From positions 62,001 through 126,000 of the forward strand of contig NZ_JACIGI010000004.1 of assembly GCF_014197795.1 (NCBI RefSeq): 64,000 nucleotides of DNA. The letters run 5' to 3'. Within the stretch, counting starts at the first letter, position 1; each line of letters begins with the position of its first letter. The notes below the pieces were generated by a model. That model did no database searches. It was not told the DNA's origin and saw only the letters and a list, made by a program, of their open reading frames with translations. The position numbers were made by a program, and so were the translations under genes. The stretch comes from Roseospira goensis. Its GTDB lineage: Bacteria; Pseudomonadota; Alphaproteobacteria; Rhodospirillales; Rhodospirillaceae. Of the stretch, positions 51,333 through 61,462 are shown piece by piece.

Positions 51333-54300
51333 CTACGACGCCAGCACAGCCTCCAGCCGCGCCGGGTCCAGTACCATCAGGCCCGGCCCGGCGGTCCAGA
51401 CCAGGGCACAGTCGATCTCCCGGTCCGGATAGATCTGCGCCAGCACGGCCCGATACAGCGCCATCTGGCGCAGGTAGGCCGCTGGCACCTCAGCCGGGCC
51501 GGCGGGGACCGGCCGGCTGGTCTTGAAGTCCACCACCGTCACCCGCTCATCCGTCACCCGCAGCCGGTCGACCTGGCCCGACACCACGTCCCCCGCGACC
51601 ACGCCGACGATCGGCACCTCCGCGCGCGACCCAGGGCCGAAGACCGGCGCGAGGCGCGGGTCCTCCAGCACGCCCAGAACCTCGCCGGTCAGGTCCGCCA
51701 CCGCCGCCGCCGACAGGGCGTGCGCCGGCCGCGCCAGCCACGCCCGCGCGGCCGTGGCGCGGCGGTCCGGCCTGACATCCGGCAAGGTCTGCAACAGCCG
51801 GTGGATCAGGCGACCGCGCTGGAACCCGGCCCCGCCCGCGGCGACCAAGGGCGACACCGGCGCCGGGTCCACGGGCGGGCGCGACGGGGACAGCGGCCGC
51901 GACGGCCGCGGCTCCGGCGGGGGCGGCGTCTCCAGCCAGGCCGGCGCTTTCTGCGTGTCCGCCGCACCCGCGCCGGCCGCCGCCGATCCATCGGGACGCG
52001 GCGGCCGCGTCTGGTCGGAGCGGTGCCGCAGCACCACCGCCGCCTCGTCGTCCAGCCCGCAGACCGCGAGATCCGGATCCGGCGCCGCCACGCCATAACC
52101 GTCCAGCGCCCGCGCCACCAGGTGATACCAGCAGTCATCCGCCGCCGCCCGGCGGGTGTTCCAGCCGCAGACGACCAGCCGGTCCTCGGCCCGCGTCATG
52201 GCGACGTACAGCAGACGCCGGTACTCCTGGGCCTGCGCCGCCAGACGGGCGTCGTGCAGCGCCTGGGTCACCGGCTCCCGGTCGGCGGCGCGCGGCGGCC
52301 ACAGCAGCAGGGCGGTGTCATCATCGCCGGCCCCATCGAAATAGACGTGCGTGTCCCCGGCCGGCGGCGTGCCCAGGGTATCGGGCAGCAGCACCACCGG
52401 CGCCTGCAGACCCTTGGAGCCGTGCACGGTCATGATCCGCACCGCGCCGCCCCCATGCTCCAGGTCGCGCTTGATCTCGGTCCCGGAGACCGCCAGGGCG
52501 CGCAGGAACCCGCCCAGGGACGGCGGCTGATCGCGGTCATGGGCCAGCGCGAGCGCCATGAACTCATCGAGGGGATCGTCGGCCTCGCGGCCCAGCCGGG
52601 CCACCAGGGCACGGCGGCCGTCGAGAACCTCCAGCACATGGGCGAACAGTTCATGCGGCGGCAGCACGTCGGCCTTGTCGCGCAGACCGGCCAGATAGGC
52701 CCAGGCGGCCCCGAAGGCATCGGCGGCGCCGGCGCGCGCCTCCAGCCGGTGCCACAGGCGTTCGCCCGGGTCGCGGCCGTGAGCCAGCTCGAAAAGCTGC
52801 TCCTCCGTCAGCCCGATCAGCGGCCCCTTCAGCACCGTGGCCAGGGTCAGGTCGTCCTCGGGCAGCAACAGCGCCTGGCCCAGCGCCATCAGGTCCATGA
52901 CGGCGAGTTGCTCGGTCAGCACCATGCGGTCGGCGCCCGCCACCGGCACACCCCGCGTTTTCAGGTGCCGCGACAGGTCGGTGACGAACCCGGTGCGGCG
53001 GCGCACCAGCACCAGGATATCGCCGGGGCGGATCGCCCGGTCGCGCGCCGGCAACCGCTCCCCCTGCGTGACCATGCGGTGGATGCGGTCCGCCACCAGC
53101 CGCGCCAGCCGGGCCGGCGCGCTCTCCACCCGCAGGCGCTCCACCGGCGGTTTCCAGGGCTCCGGCGCGGCGGCCTCGGGCGGATCCAGCGCGGGCCACA
53201 GCTCCACATGGCCCGCCTGCCCTGCCCGCGCGGGTGTGTGGGTGATGTCCTCGTCGCCGACCGCCACGCCGTCGCGCGCGTCGGCCTGCCGGAATACCCG
53301 GTTGACCACGTCCAGCACCGCCTGCGTCGAGCGAAAGGAGACATGCAGTTCGACGTCCTCGAAGCGCGCGCCGGTGGCCCGCACCCGGTCCGAGACGCGC
53401 GCCCGCATGGCCTCGAACCCGGCCGGGTCGGCGCCCTGGAAGCTGTAGATGGACTGCTTGCGGTCACCCACGGCGAACACCGTGCGGCGCGGCGGTACCG
53501 TGTCGCCGTGCGGTCCCTCGCGGCCCAGGCCGGCGTGGAACTCCTCGGTCAGGGCGCGCACCACCGCCCACTGGTCGGGGCTGGTGTCCTGGGCCTCGTC
53601 GATCAGCAGGTGGTCGAGGCCGCCGTCCAGCTTGTACAGCACCCAGGCGGCGCCGTCCGACCGCTCCAACAGAACGCGGGTGTGGTGGATCAGATCGTCG
53701 AAATCCAGCAGGGCGCGCGCGACCTTCTGGGCGTCCAGGGCGCGCAGGTAGGCGTCCGCCACGGTCAGCAGGGCGCCGGTCGCCTCGGCCACCGCCGCGG
53801 CGCGGCGCCGCTCCGCCAGCCGCACGAGCCGGGTCTGTTCGGCCTCCAGCACGTCCAGGACCCAGCCCTGCCCGTCCCGGATTGCCTTGGTCTTGGACAG
53901 CGTCTCAACGGCGCGCGGCGCGCCCTTGCTGTCGAAGAAAACCGTCTCAAAGGCCGGCAGCAGCGCCGGGCGCTCCGCCGGTGACGCCGCCAGGAACGCG
54001 GCCAGCGTCGCCGCCCGCCCCTGGTCGATCTTGCCGCCGGTCGCCAGCACCTCGGCCGCTTCCGCCAGGCTGACGCGGTCGAAGGCCGCGTCGGCACAAG
54101 CGGCGGCGGTCAGGGTCTCGGGCGTGTCGGTCTCGGCCACCCCCAGGCGGGCACAGGTCGCCGCCCGCACGCCCGCCAGCCCGCCGCGCACCGCGAACAG
54201 CCGCCGCAGGCGCGGCCCGGCGCCCTTCATCGCCGCCATCAGTTTCGGGAACCGGTCCTCGGACACGCGGGCGCTGACCACCTCCAGCGCCGCCGCCAGC

Positions 54301-54851
54301 GGATCCCGGACCGGATCGCCCAGGCGCGCGGCCTCCAGCACCGTACGCAGGGCCGCGTCCGTCGCCTCGGCGGCCATGCGGTCGTCCATGACCTCGAACC
54401 CGGGCGACAGGCCCGCCTCCAGCGGAAAACGGCGCAACACCGACTGACAGAAGGCGTGGATGGTCTGGATGCGCAGCCCACCCGGCGTCTCCAGGACCTG
54501 CGCGAACAGGCGCCGCGCCCGCGCCATGCGGGCGCCGTCCGGGGCGGTACCCGCCAGATCTTCGAGCGCCGCGGCCAACGCGGCATCGTCGGCCACCGCC
54601 CAGGCCGCCAGCCGCCCGGCCACCCGGTTCGCCATCTCGGCCGCCGCCGCCTTGGTGAAGGTCAGGCACAGCAGGCGTTCCGGCGCCGTACCCTCCAGCA
54701 GCAGATTGAGCACCCGATCGGTCAGCACCTTGGTCTTACCGGACCCGGCGCTGGCCGCCACCCAGGCGGAAACGGCCGGGTCGGCGGCGCGCCGCTGCTC
54801 GCGCGCGGCCAGGGTCACCGGATCGGGGACGGGATCACCGGCCGTCGTCAT
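51333..54851 (-). CDS. addA: double-strand break repair helicase AddA
   Basis: AddA, 1172 residues, is the helicase-nuclease subunit of AddAB, which processes double-strand ends for RecA. UvrD-like motifs are visible: Walker A VAASAGSGKTKVLTDRVLNL, the DEAQD box in LLIDEAQDTSPDQWAVVRAL, and FAVGDRKQSIYSFQGADPAG. The C-terminal RecB-type nuclease shows VTVVDFKTSRPVP with D and K. The start ATG 54851 overlaps the end of addB by four bases, so the two are coupled. The frame stays open upstream but that is inside addB. Confidence 0.96.
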   Translation of the reverse strand: MTTAGDPVPDPVTLAAREQRRAADPAVSAWVAASAGSGKTKVLTDRVLNLLLEGTAPERLLCLTFTKAAAAEMANRVAGRLAAWAVADDAALAAALEDLAGTAPDGARMARARRLFAQVLETPGGLRIQTIHAFCQSVLRRFPLEAGLSPGFEVMDDRMAAEATDAALRTVLEAARLGDPVRDPLAAALEVVSARVSEDRFPKLMAAMKGAGPRLRRLFAVRGGLAGVRAATCARLGVAETDTPETLTAAACADAAFDRVSLAEAAEVLATGGKIDQGRAATLAAFLAASPAERPALLPAFETVFFDSKGAPRAVETLSKTKAIRDGQGWVLDVLEAEQTRLVRLAERRRAAAVAEATGALLTVADAYLRALDAQKVARALLDFDDLIHHTRVLLERSDGAAWVLYKLDGGLDHLLIDEAQDTSPDQWAVVRALTEEFHAGLGREGPHGDTVPPRRTVFAVGDRKQSIYSFQGADPAGFEAMRARVSDRVRATGARFEDVELHVSFRSTQAVLDVVNRVFRQADARDGVAVGDEDITHTPARAGQAGHVELWPALDPPEAAAPEPWKPPVERLRVESAPARLARLVADRIHRMVTQGERLPARDRAIRPGDILVLVRRRTGFVTDLSRHLKTRGVPVAGADRMVLTEQLAVMDLMALGQALLLPEDDLTLATVLKGPLIGLTEEQLFELAHGRDPGERLWHRLEARAGAADAFGAAWAYLAGLRDKADVLPPHELFAHVLEVLDGRRALVARLGREADDPLDEFMALALAHDRDQPPSLGGFLRALAVSGTEIKRDLEHGGGAVRIMTVHGSKGLQAPVVLLPDTLGTPPAGDTHVYFDGAGDDDTALLLWPPRAADREPVTQALHDARLAAQAQEYRRLLYVAMTRAEDRLVVCGWNTRRAAADDCWYHLVARALDGYGVAAPDPDLAVCGLDDEAAVVLRHRSDQTRPPRPDGSAAAGAGAADTQKAPAWLETPPPPEPRPSRPLSPSRPPVDPAPVSPLVAAGGAGFQRGRLIHRLLQTLPDVRPDRRATAARAWLARPAHALSAAAVADLTGEVLGVLEDPRLAPVFGPGSRAEVPIVGVVAGDVVSGQVDRLRVTDERVTVVDFKTSRPVPAGPAEVPAAYLRQMALYRAVLAQIYPDREIDCALVWTAGPGLMVLDPARLEAVLAS

Positions 54852-57835
54852 GCGCCGTCCTCCGCGCCCGCCGCCGACCACTCGCGCACCCGGGCCAGGT
54901 GGTCGTAATCGGAATAGCGCGGGGCCTGCTCGGGCACCGGCTGAGACGGATAGGGTGTGGCCGGGTCGGCGTAGTGGTTGACCAGCGCGACCAGCCCGGC
55001 CAGTGCCTCGGCCGCCAGCGCGGGCGCATCGTCCGCCACCGACCGCACCTCGCCGCCCTGTGCGCGGGCGCCGCGCAGCCGCCAGTACTCCAGGCCGGTG
55101 ACCGGCCCGGCCGTCACCTCGGGGAAGGCGCCGGCGGCGAGCATGGCAGCCTCCAGCGGTAACTGCGGCGCATAGCCGGCGGCGACCTCGCGCTTCGACG
55201 GCGGCGCGCCGGTCTTGTGGTCGACCACCACCAGGCCGCCGTCCTGGTCGGCTTCCACCCGGTCGGCGCGACCGGTCAGGGTGAACGGACGGCGCACTCC
55301 GGTCAGCGCCAGCGATCCCGCGACCTCCACATGCACCCGCCGCAGGGCGCCGGCCCGGGCCTGCTCCTGCGCCGCGACCCAGGCGGCGGTACGCGCGAAG
55401 CGCGGCCACCAGAACGCCGCCACGCGGGCATCGGCCAGCCCCTCCGCGAACACGGCCCGGCCGATCCGCAGCAGCTCGCCTTCGACGTCACGCGGAAGCG
55501 CCTCGGGCCAGGCCCGGCGGAACGCCTCCAGGGCGGCGTGAACCAGCGAGCCGTATTCGGGCGGCCCGAGCGGCCGGTCCAGCGGCTCCAACGCCTCCAG
55601 CCCGAGAACGAAGCGGGCATAGATGGCGTAGGGATCGCGCATCCACTGTTCGATGCGCGTCACCGACAGGCGCGCGGGCCGGGCCTCCACCGGCGGCGTC
55701 GGCGCCGGCGGCGGGACCGGGTCGAGCGCCGCCACCGTCCGCAGGCGCGCGGCCCAACTCCGCCAGGGCGTGCGGGCCGCCGCCGCCCAAGCGTCTGCCA
55801 GACCGACCGCCGCCGTGGCGGCATCCAGACGCAGCAGCCAGCGCGACGGCACCGTGGGTGTGCCCTCGACCCGCTCGGCGCGGGTCAGCGCCACGTCCGG
55901 CGCGCCCAGGGCCTGGGTGAAGTCGTGCGCCGACAGACCGATGCGCTGCTCCGGCGGCGGCAGGCCGAACGCCGTCCGCATCGGGCGGCTCATCCAGGGG
56001 TCCGCGGCCACCGCCGGCGGCCAGGTGCCCTCGTTCAGTCCCCCCAGGATCATCCGGTCGGCGTGCCAGGCGCGCGCCTCCAGCGGCCCCAGGATCGACA
56101 GGCGCGGGTGTCCGCCCTGGGGCGGGCGCACCACCTGTCCGGTCATCAGGGCATCGAACAGCCCCGGATAGTGCCGCGGCGCCAAGTCCGGGAGGCCGTC
56201 GGCGGCAGCGGCCAGATCGGCGGCGAAGGTGGCCGCCGCCTCGCCCGCCGCCTCGGCCCACAGGCGCAGCGGCCCCGGCTCCCAGCGGGTGGCGGCCAGC
56301 GCCTCGGCCGCCGCCATGTGGGTCTCGATCAGCGCCCGGGGTGGCACGGTCGGTCCGGTCATCAACGCCAGCAGCGGGCCGAGCGCGGCCTCCAGCCGAT
56401 CCAGCAGATCCAGGAGCGGCCGCGTGGCGCCCGGCGCCCGGGCCTCGACAGCACGGCGCAGGCCCGCCAGGCCGCCGGCCGGGCGCGGGCCGCGCAGCAC
56501 CTCGCGGTCCAGGCGTCGGGTCAGGGCGCGAAACCGGCCCGCGTCCATCCCGCCGGCGGCCAGCGGATGGCGCAGCAGGTCGAGCAGCGGTCCCGGTGCC
56601 AGGTCCTCGGCGGCCGCCACCGCCAGCAGCCTTAGAAACGCACCGGGTGGGGTGACGGCCAGCGGTCGTCCGGCCGAATCGTCGACGGTCAGGCCCCAGC
56701 GCCCCAGGCGCGCCGCCACCCGGCGCGCCAGGTCGCGGTCCAGGGTGACCAGGGCGGCCGTGCGCCCCGGCGTCTCCAGGGTCTCCCGCATCATCAGGGC
56801 GATGACGTCCGCCTCTTCGCGGGGGCTGGCACAGGTGATCCGGGTCACCCCGTCCAGCGCGCGCGCCGGCAGCGGCGCGGCCCCGCGCCAGGCGTCGCTG
56901 GTCTCGGCCGGGCGCATCGCCTCCGCGACCAGGCGCACGCGGTCGGCGCGGCCGTCCCCGGGGGCGGGGTCGGGTGCCGGCCAGTCGGCCACGGCGGCAC
57001 GATCGACATCGAGCCGGGCCAGCAGCCGGCGCAGGCCGTATTGCGGATGGGTCGGCGCCAGCACCGCCCAGCTCTCGGCGTCCATGGTCCGGTCGAGGCC
57101 CGGCAGCACCACGGCACCCCGGGGCATCTCCGCCACCACCGCCAGCAGGTCGGCGGTGGCCGGGATGGAGCCGGTCGAGCCGGCCGCGATGACCGGCCCG
57201 GGCGGCGGAGCGTCGCGCCACCGCGCCGCCTGCGCGGTCATCAGGCGATCGCGCCGCGCCGCCGGATCCAGCGCCCCCTCGGCCTCCAGGACCGCCGGCC
57301 AGACCTCGGACAGCACGCGCAGGAAGTCCACCGTGATGCGCCAGTGATCGGCGTAGCGCTCGGGCACCAGGTCGGCGAGCCGGTCCAGCGACAGCCGCTC
57401 CGTCTGCACCTGATCGAGCAGGCCCGCCAGCTCACGCGCCAGCCGGGCGGCCTGTTCCGGGGTCGGCGGCCGGCCGTCCGGTCCCAGCGGGCGGGCTCCG
57501 ACCAGGCGCGCCAGAAGCAGTTGGCGGCGCAGCGGGGCAATCGCCGGGGGCAGATCCAGGAGCCCCTCGCCCATCTCCGGGCCGCCGCCCAGCACCAACT
57601 CGTCCTCGTCCACGTCGCCGAGCGGAACCATCCGGGGCAGCAGCAGCGCCCGGCCGCCGGCGCGGCGCAGGAACGCCTCGCGCAGCGCCCGGCAGGCGCG
57701 CCGCGTCGGCAGCAGGACGGTCGTTTCGGCGAGCGCGGTCGGGTCGCCGCCGCAGCGGTCCAACAGCCCGGCCGCCAGGACATCGACGAACGGACGGGTG
57801 GGCGCGATGGTGAAGACGCGGGACGCGGCCGACAT
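54848..57835 (-). CDS. addB: double-strand break repair protein AddB
   Basis: AddB, 995 residues, pairs with AddA in the alphaproteobacterial AddAB complex. It begins with the inactivated helicase-like TIAPTRPFVDVLAAGLLDRC and ends with a RecB-family nuclease domain (GGLVVVDHKTGAPPSKREVA). ATG 57835 starts nine bases after murU. It lies in a tight minus-strand operon: tsaE, amgK, murU, addB, addA, with overlaps or tiny gaps at each junction. Confidence 0.95.
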   Translation of the reverse strand: MSAASRVFTIAPTRPFVDVLAAGLLDRCGGDPTALAETTVLLPTRRACRALREAFLRRAGGRALLLPRMVPLGDVDEDELVLGGGPEMGEGLLDLPPAIAPLRRQLLLARLVGARPLGPDGRPPTPEQAARLARELAGLLDQVQTERLSLDRLADLVPERYADHWRITVDFLRVLSEVWPAVLEAEGALDPAARRDRLMTAQAARWRDAPPPGPVIAAGSTGSIPATADLLAVVAEMPRGAVVLPGLDRTMDAESWAVLAPTHPQYGLRRLLARLDVDRAAVADWPAPDPAPGDGRADRVRLVAEAMRPAETSDAWRGAAPLPARALDGVTRITCASPREEADVIALMMRETLETPGRTAALVTLDRDLARRVAARLGRWGLTVDDSAGRPLAVTPPGAFLRLLAVAAAEDLAPGPLLDLLRHPLAAGGMDAGRFRALTRRLDREVLRGPRPAGGLAGLRRAVEARAPGATRPLLDLLDRLEAALGPLLALMTGPTVPPRALIETHMAAAEALAATRWEPGPLRLWAEAAGEAAATFAADLAAAADGLPDLAPRHYPGLFDALMTGQVVRPPQGGHPRLSILGPLEARAWHADRMILGGLNEGTWPPAVAADPWMSRPMRTAFGLPPPEQRIGLSAHDFTQALGAPDVALTRAERVEGTPTVPSRWLLRLDAATAAVGLADAWAAAARTPWRSWAARLRTVAALDPVPPPAPTPPVEARPARLSVTRIEQWMRDPYAIYARFVLGLEALEPLDRPLGPPEYGSLVHAALEAFRRAWPEALPRDVEGELLRIGRAVFAEGLADARVAAFWWPRFARTAAWVAAQEQARAGALRRVHVEVAGSLALTGVRRPFTLTGRADRVEADQDGGLVVVDHKTGAPPSKREVAAGYAPQLPLEAAMLAAGAFPEVTAGPVTGLEYWRLRGARAQGGEVRSVADDAPALAAEALAGLVALVNHYADPATPYPSQPVPEQAPRYSDYDHLARVREWSAAGAEDGA

Positions 57836-57844
57836 AAGGGGCGG

Positions 57845-58624
57845 TTACTGGTCGCTGCAGGGGTTGGGCTCGCCCAGCTTGCGCTCCGCGAGGGCGAGCG
57901 CGGCGGGTGTGCCCACATGGTACCACTCGCCATCGTGGGGGACAGCGAACAATCGGTCCTCGTCCATGGCGCGGTTGAACAGACGATTGAGGGAGAATGG
58001 TCCCTCCGGCGTGTCCTCGAACAGGCCGGGCGCGATCATCAGCACGCCGCCGTAAACGAAGGGCGCGATCTCGGGCGGGCGCCGCCGGCGCGGCCGGCCC
58101 CAGGCATCGAGGAAGAAGTCGCCCGGACCGTCGTAGCCGTGCGCGCCGGCCAGCCGCAGCACCAGCAGCAGCGCGTCCATGCGGTCGCCGTCCCAGGCCG
58201 CCGCCAACCGGGTCAGCCCCGGGCGTACCCCGTCCAGCCACAGCACGTCGCCGTTGACGACGAACACCGGGTCGGGTCCCAGCAGCGGCAAGGCCTTGCG
58301 CACCCCGCCGCCGGTGTCGAGAAGCCGGTCGGTCTCGTCGGAGATCACGACTTGGGGCGCCGTGCGGTGCGCCACATGCGCCCGCACCTGATCCGCCAGG
58401 TGGTGGACGTTGACCACGCAGGTCTCGACGCCGACCGCCGCCAGCCGGTCCAGGGTCCAGTCGATCACCGGCCGGCCGCGCACCGGCACCAGCGGCTTGG
58501 GAGTGCTGTTGGTGATCGGCCGCATGCGCCGGCCCAGCCCGGCGGCCAGCACCATGGCGCGGCGCGGCACGGCCACGTCGCCGACGGGCGGAATCGCGAC
58601 CGGCCGGGTTTCGCGGGTGGTCAT
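57845..58624 (-). CDS. murU: N-acetylmuramate-1-phosphate uridylyltransferase (MurU-like nucleotidyltransferase)
   Basis: A 259-residue sugar-1-phosphate nucleotidyltransferase. The signature AMVLAAGLGRRMRPITNSTP is complete, then KPLVPVRGRPVIDW and VNGDVLWLDG. Being next to an AmgK-type kinase, it most likely turns MurNAc-1-phosphate into UDP-MurNAc in the cell-wall recycling bypass of de novo MurA-MurB synthesis. Its start overlaps the end of amgK by four bases (ATGA). A generic NTP transferase is the alternative if the amgK call is wrong. Confidence 0.9.
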   Translation of the reverse strand: MTTRETRPVAIPPVGDVAVPRRAMVLAAGLGRRMRPITNSTPKPLVPVRGRPVIDWTLDRLAAVGVETCVVNVHHLADQVRAHVAHRTAPQVVISDETDRLLDTGGGVRKALPLLGPDPVFVVNGDVLWLDGVRPGLTRLAAAWDGDRMDALLLVLRLAGAHGYDGPGDFFLDAWGRPRRRRPPEIAPFVYGGVLMIAPGLFEDTPEGPFSLNRLFNRAMDEDRLFAVPHDGEWYHVGTPAALALAERKLGEPNPCSDQ

Positions 58625-59652
58625 GACGGCACGGTCCTTTGTTCCGGCGGAATATGATGGTCCATCCAGGCCCGCACATCGGTCAGCACCGGATGCGCCA
58701 GCGCGCGCTCCAGCAGACGCCAGACGCGGGCGATATGCGGCAGATACAGCGGTTTGCCGTCGCGCCGCGCCAGGCGGGTGAAGATGCCGATCACCTTGGC
58801 GTGACGCTGCGCGGCCAGCACCGCCCAACTGGCCGCGAAGGCGTCCGCATCCAGCCCCGGCATGGCGGCGCGGTAGCGGGTCTGCATGGCCGCCACCAGC
58901 GCCGGATCAATGTCGCGCCGGGCGTCCTCCAGCAGCGACACCAGATCGTAGGTCAGCGGGCCGGCCACCGCGTCCTGGAAGTCGAGCAGGCCGCAGCCGG
59001 CCAGACCGTCGCGCCTCGGCACCACCAAAAGGTTGTCCACATGGAAGTCACGCAGCACCAGGCTGTCCGGCACCGCCCGCGCCGATGGAAAGACGTCGGC
59101 CCAAAGGGCCTCGTACTCCGCCAAGGCGGCATCGCAGGGACGTGCCCCCAGGACAGCGGGCATGTACCAGTCGGTCAACAGCCGCGCCTCGTCCAGGAGC
59201 AGCCGGTCGTCGTAGACCGGGGCCACGCCTTCCGGCACGGCTTCGGCCGCCGGACGTCGGTGCAGGTCCACCAGCAGATCGACGGCCAGGGCGTACAGCG
59301 TCGCCTCGTCCGCGCCGGCGGCCAGGCGGCGGGTGAAGGTGGCATCGCCCAGGTCCTCCAGCAGCAGGAAGCCCAGGGCCGCGTCCTGGTCCAGCACCCG
59401 AGGCGCCGAATAGCCGAGCCCCGTCAGATGGCGCGCGATGCGCACGAAGGGGCGGGTGTCCTCCTGGTCCGGCGGCGCGTCCATCAGCACCGCCGAGGCC
59501 CCGGGCCGGGTCACCCGGTAGTAGCGGCGGAACGAGGCATCCCCGGCCAGGAAGGCGCACTCGGCCTCACCCCAGCCGGCCCGCGCGAGGAATGCCGCCC
59601 GCGGAGTCGCGCGGACCACGGGGTCGGCGGGGCGGGTCTCAACCATCGTCAT
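58621..59652 (-). CDS. amgK: anomeric sugar kinase AmgK (aminoglycoside phosphotransferase family)
   Basis: A 343-residue kinase of the aminoglycoside phosphotransferase fold. The catalytic loop is VLRDFHVDNLLVV and the metal-binding DFQ is in CGLLDFQDAVAGPLTYDLVS. In this context, beside murU, it should phosphorylate MurNAc and GlcNAc at C1 in peptidoglycan recycling. It begins at ATG 59652, overlapping tsaE by 14 bases, and its end overlaps murU by four. This cluster, with addAB, is a typical alphaproteobacterial arrangement. Confidence 0.92.
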   Translation of the reverse strand: MTMVETRPADPVVRATPRAAFLARAGWGEAECAFLAGDASFRRYYRVTRPGASAVLMDAPPDQEDTRPFVRIARHLTGLGYSAPRVLDQDAALGFLLLEDLGDATFTRRLAAGADEATLYALAVDLLVDLHRRPAAEAVPEGVAPVYDDRLLLDEARLLTDWYMPAVLGARPCDAALAEYEALWADVFPSARAVPDSLVLRDFHVDNLLVVPRRDGLAGCGLLDFQDAVAGPLTYDLVSLLEDARRDIDPALVAAMQTRYRAAMPGLDADAFAASWAVLAAQRHAKVIGIFTRLARRDGKPLYLPHIARVWRLLERALAHPVLTDVRAWMDHHIPPEQRTVPS

Positions 59653-60118
59653 GCCAGTCCATCTCCGGATGGCGCGCCGTCCAGGCCCCGTGCGGCCGCA
59701 GCGTGGCCCGGCGCCGGGTTGGTCCGGTCACGTCCAGGACAACCTCCAGCCGATCGCGCGGCAGCAGCGGGCCGAGGCGATCGGGCCACTCGATCAGCGT
59801 GATGCCGCCCGCAACCGCGTCTTCCAGTTCCAGTTCCAGGGCCTCCTCCGGCCGCTCCAGGCGGTACAGGTCGAAGTGGGCGACCGGCACCCCATCGCCT
59901 CCGTCGTAGCCCTGCACGAGCGTGAACGTGGGGCTCGGCGCCTCCTCGTCGGGGTCCCCGGTGCGGGCGCGGATGATGGCCCGGGCCAGCGCCGTCTTGC
60001 CTGCCCCCAGGTCGCCGGTCAGGGCCACCACATCGCCCGCGCGCAGCCGCGCGGCCAGGGCCGCGCCGAGTCGGGCGGTCGCGTCTTCGTCGGGCAACTC
60101 GTGCACGGAGGCGGGCAT
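59639..60118 (-). CDS. tsaE: tRNA threonylcarbamoyladenosine biosynthesis ATPase TsaE
   Basis: TsaE, 159 residues, is the ATPase subunit needed for t6A37 modification of tRNAs reading ANN codons. Walker A is LTGDLGAGKTALARAII, the downstream SPTFTLVQGYDGG and FDLYRLERPEEALELE are the family signatures. I placed the start at ATG 60118 (MPASVHELPDEDATARLG); further upstream the frame is open but not family-like. It appears to lead the tsaE-amgK-murU-addBA operon and is divergent from the flavoprotein gene. Confidence 0.94.
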   Translation of the reverse strand: MPASVHELPDEDATARLGAALAARLRAGDVVALTGDLGAGKTALARAIIRARTGDPDEEAPSPTFTLVQGYDGGDGVPVAHFDLYRLERPEEALELELEDAVAGGITLIEWPDRLGPLLPRDRLEVVLDVTGPTRRRATLRPHGAWTARHPEMDWHDDG

Positions 60119-60338
60119 CGGGGTCTCGGATGCGCGGGCGGATCGGCGTCTCGGCCAGGGTTTTAGCGGCCCGTCCCCGACCCCGCAATGGCCGTGGGCC
60201 GGGTCAAGGCGGCGGCCGGCCCCAGGGTTGCGCCCGCCGGGTGTGGCCGTTATGTCAGGCACACCGTGCTATACCGCCAGGGACAGTGGGGGCGCCCCGC
60301 CCCCCGCTCTTCGTTGTCCGCGCCGGAGGTTCCGTTCC

Positions 60339-61367
60339 ATGCCCGAGCCTGTCGTCCACCGAACCGACGCCGTCGTCATCGGCGCCGGGCCGGTAGGTCT
60401 GTTTGCCATTTTTCAGTTGGGCATGGCGCGCCTGCGCTGTCATGTCGTCGACGTGCTCGACACCCCCGGTGGCCAGTGCACCGCCCTGTACCCCGAGAAG
60501 CCGATCTACGACATTCCGGCCTATCCCAAGGTCCTGGCCGGCGATCTGGTGGACCATCTGCTGGAGCAGGCCAAGCCGTTCACGCCGCACTTCCACCTCG
60601 GTCAGCAGGTGGAGCGGCTGGAGCGCACCGACGGCGACGACGCCTGGCGGCTCACCACCAGTGCCGGGACCGTGCTGGAGGCGCCGGCCGTCATGATCGC
60701 CGCCGGCGCCGGAGCGTTCGGCCCCAACCGGCCGCCGCTGCCGGGGATCGAAGCCTACGAAGGCACCGGCGTGTTCTATTTCGTCGCCAAGCGCGAGGAT
60801 TTCCGGGACCGCCGTGTCGTCATCGCCGGCGGTGGCGACTCCGCCGTGGACTGGGCGCTGTCGCTGTCCGAGGTGGCCGCGCGCGTGATGGTCGTGCACC
60901 GGCGCGCCAAGTTCCGCGCCGCCCCGGACAGCGTGGCACGCCTGCACGCCCTGGCAGAGTCGGGCGCGATCGACCTCGTCACACCCTACCAACTCAAGGG
61001 TCTGGAGGGCGACGGACCCCACCTGTCGGGCGTGGTGGTGGCCGACCTGGACGGCAACACGCGCACGCTGGAGGCCGACTGTCTGCTGCCGTTCTTCGGG
61101 CTGGCCACCAATCTGGGGCCGATCGCCACCTGGGGACTCGCCCTGGAGCGTCACCAGATCACGGCGGATCCGGCGACCTGTCAAACCAGCGCGCCGGGCG
61201 TTTTCGCCATCGGCGATATCGCCTCCTACCCTGGAAAGTTGAAGTTGATCCTCACCGGCTTCTCCGAGGCTGCGATGGCGGCCCACGCCGCGTACGGCGT
61301 CGTCCATCCGGGGGAAGCCCTGCATTTCGAGCATTCGACGACAACCGGCGTGCCGACGCTGCCCTGA
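60339..61367 (+). CDS. NAD(P)/FAD-dependent oxidoreductase, ferredoxin-NADP reductase (thioredoxin reductase-like) type
   Basis: A 342-residue flavoprotein of the thioredoxin reductase-like ferredoxin/flavodoxin-NADP reductase type. The FAD-binding motif is DAVVIGAGPVGLFAIFQLG, the NAD(P)-binding motif RRVVIAGGGDSAVDWALSLS, and the C-terminal FAIGDIASYPGKLKLILTGF closes the FAD site. There is no CxxC redox pair between the domains, so it is not a thioredoxin reductase. I started at ATG 60339 (MPEPVVHRTDAVVIGAGPVG). It is divergent from tsaE with no partner ferredoxin gene nearby. Confidence 0.92.
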   Translation: MPEPVVHRTDAVVIGAGPVGLFAIFQLGMARLRCHVVDVLDTPGGQCTALYPEKPIYDIPAYPKVLAGDLVDHLLEQAKPFTPHFHLGQQVERLERTDGDDAWRLTTSAGTVLEAPAVMIAAGAGAFGPNRPPLPGIEAYEGTGVFYFVAKREDFRDRRVVIAGGGDSAVDWALSLSEVAARVMVVHRRAKFRAAPDSVARLHALAESGAIDLVTPYQLKGLEGDGPHLSGVVVADLDGNTRTLEADCLLPFFGLATNLGPIATWGLALERHQITADPATCQTSAPGVFAIGDIASYPGKLKLILTGFSEAAMAAHAAYGVVHPGEALHFEHSTTTGVPTLP

Positions 61368-61462
61368 CCGTCGCATGTGTCCTCCGTTCAACGGGCAAAT
61401 CAAACCGTTACTGAGGTATCTGAAGAATAGATCTCAGCATAGAAAGTGTCAGAATTTTCCTT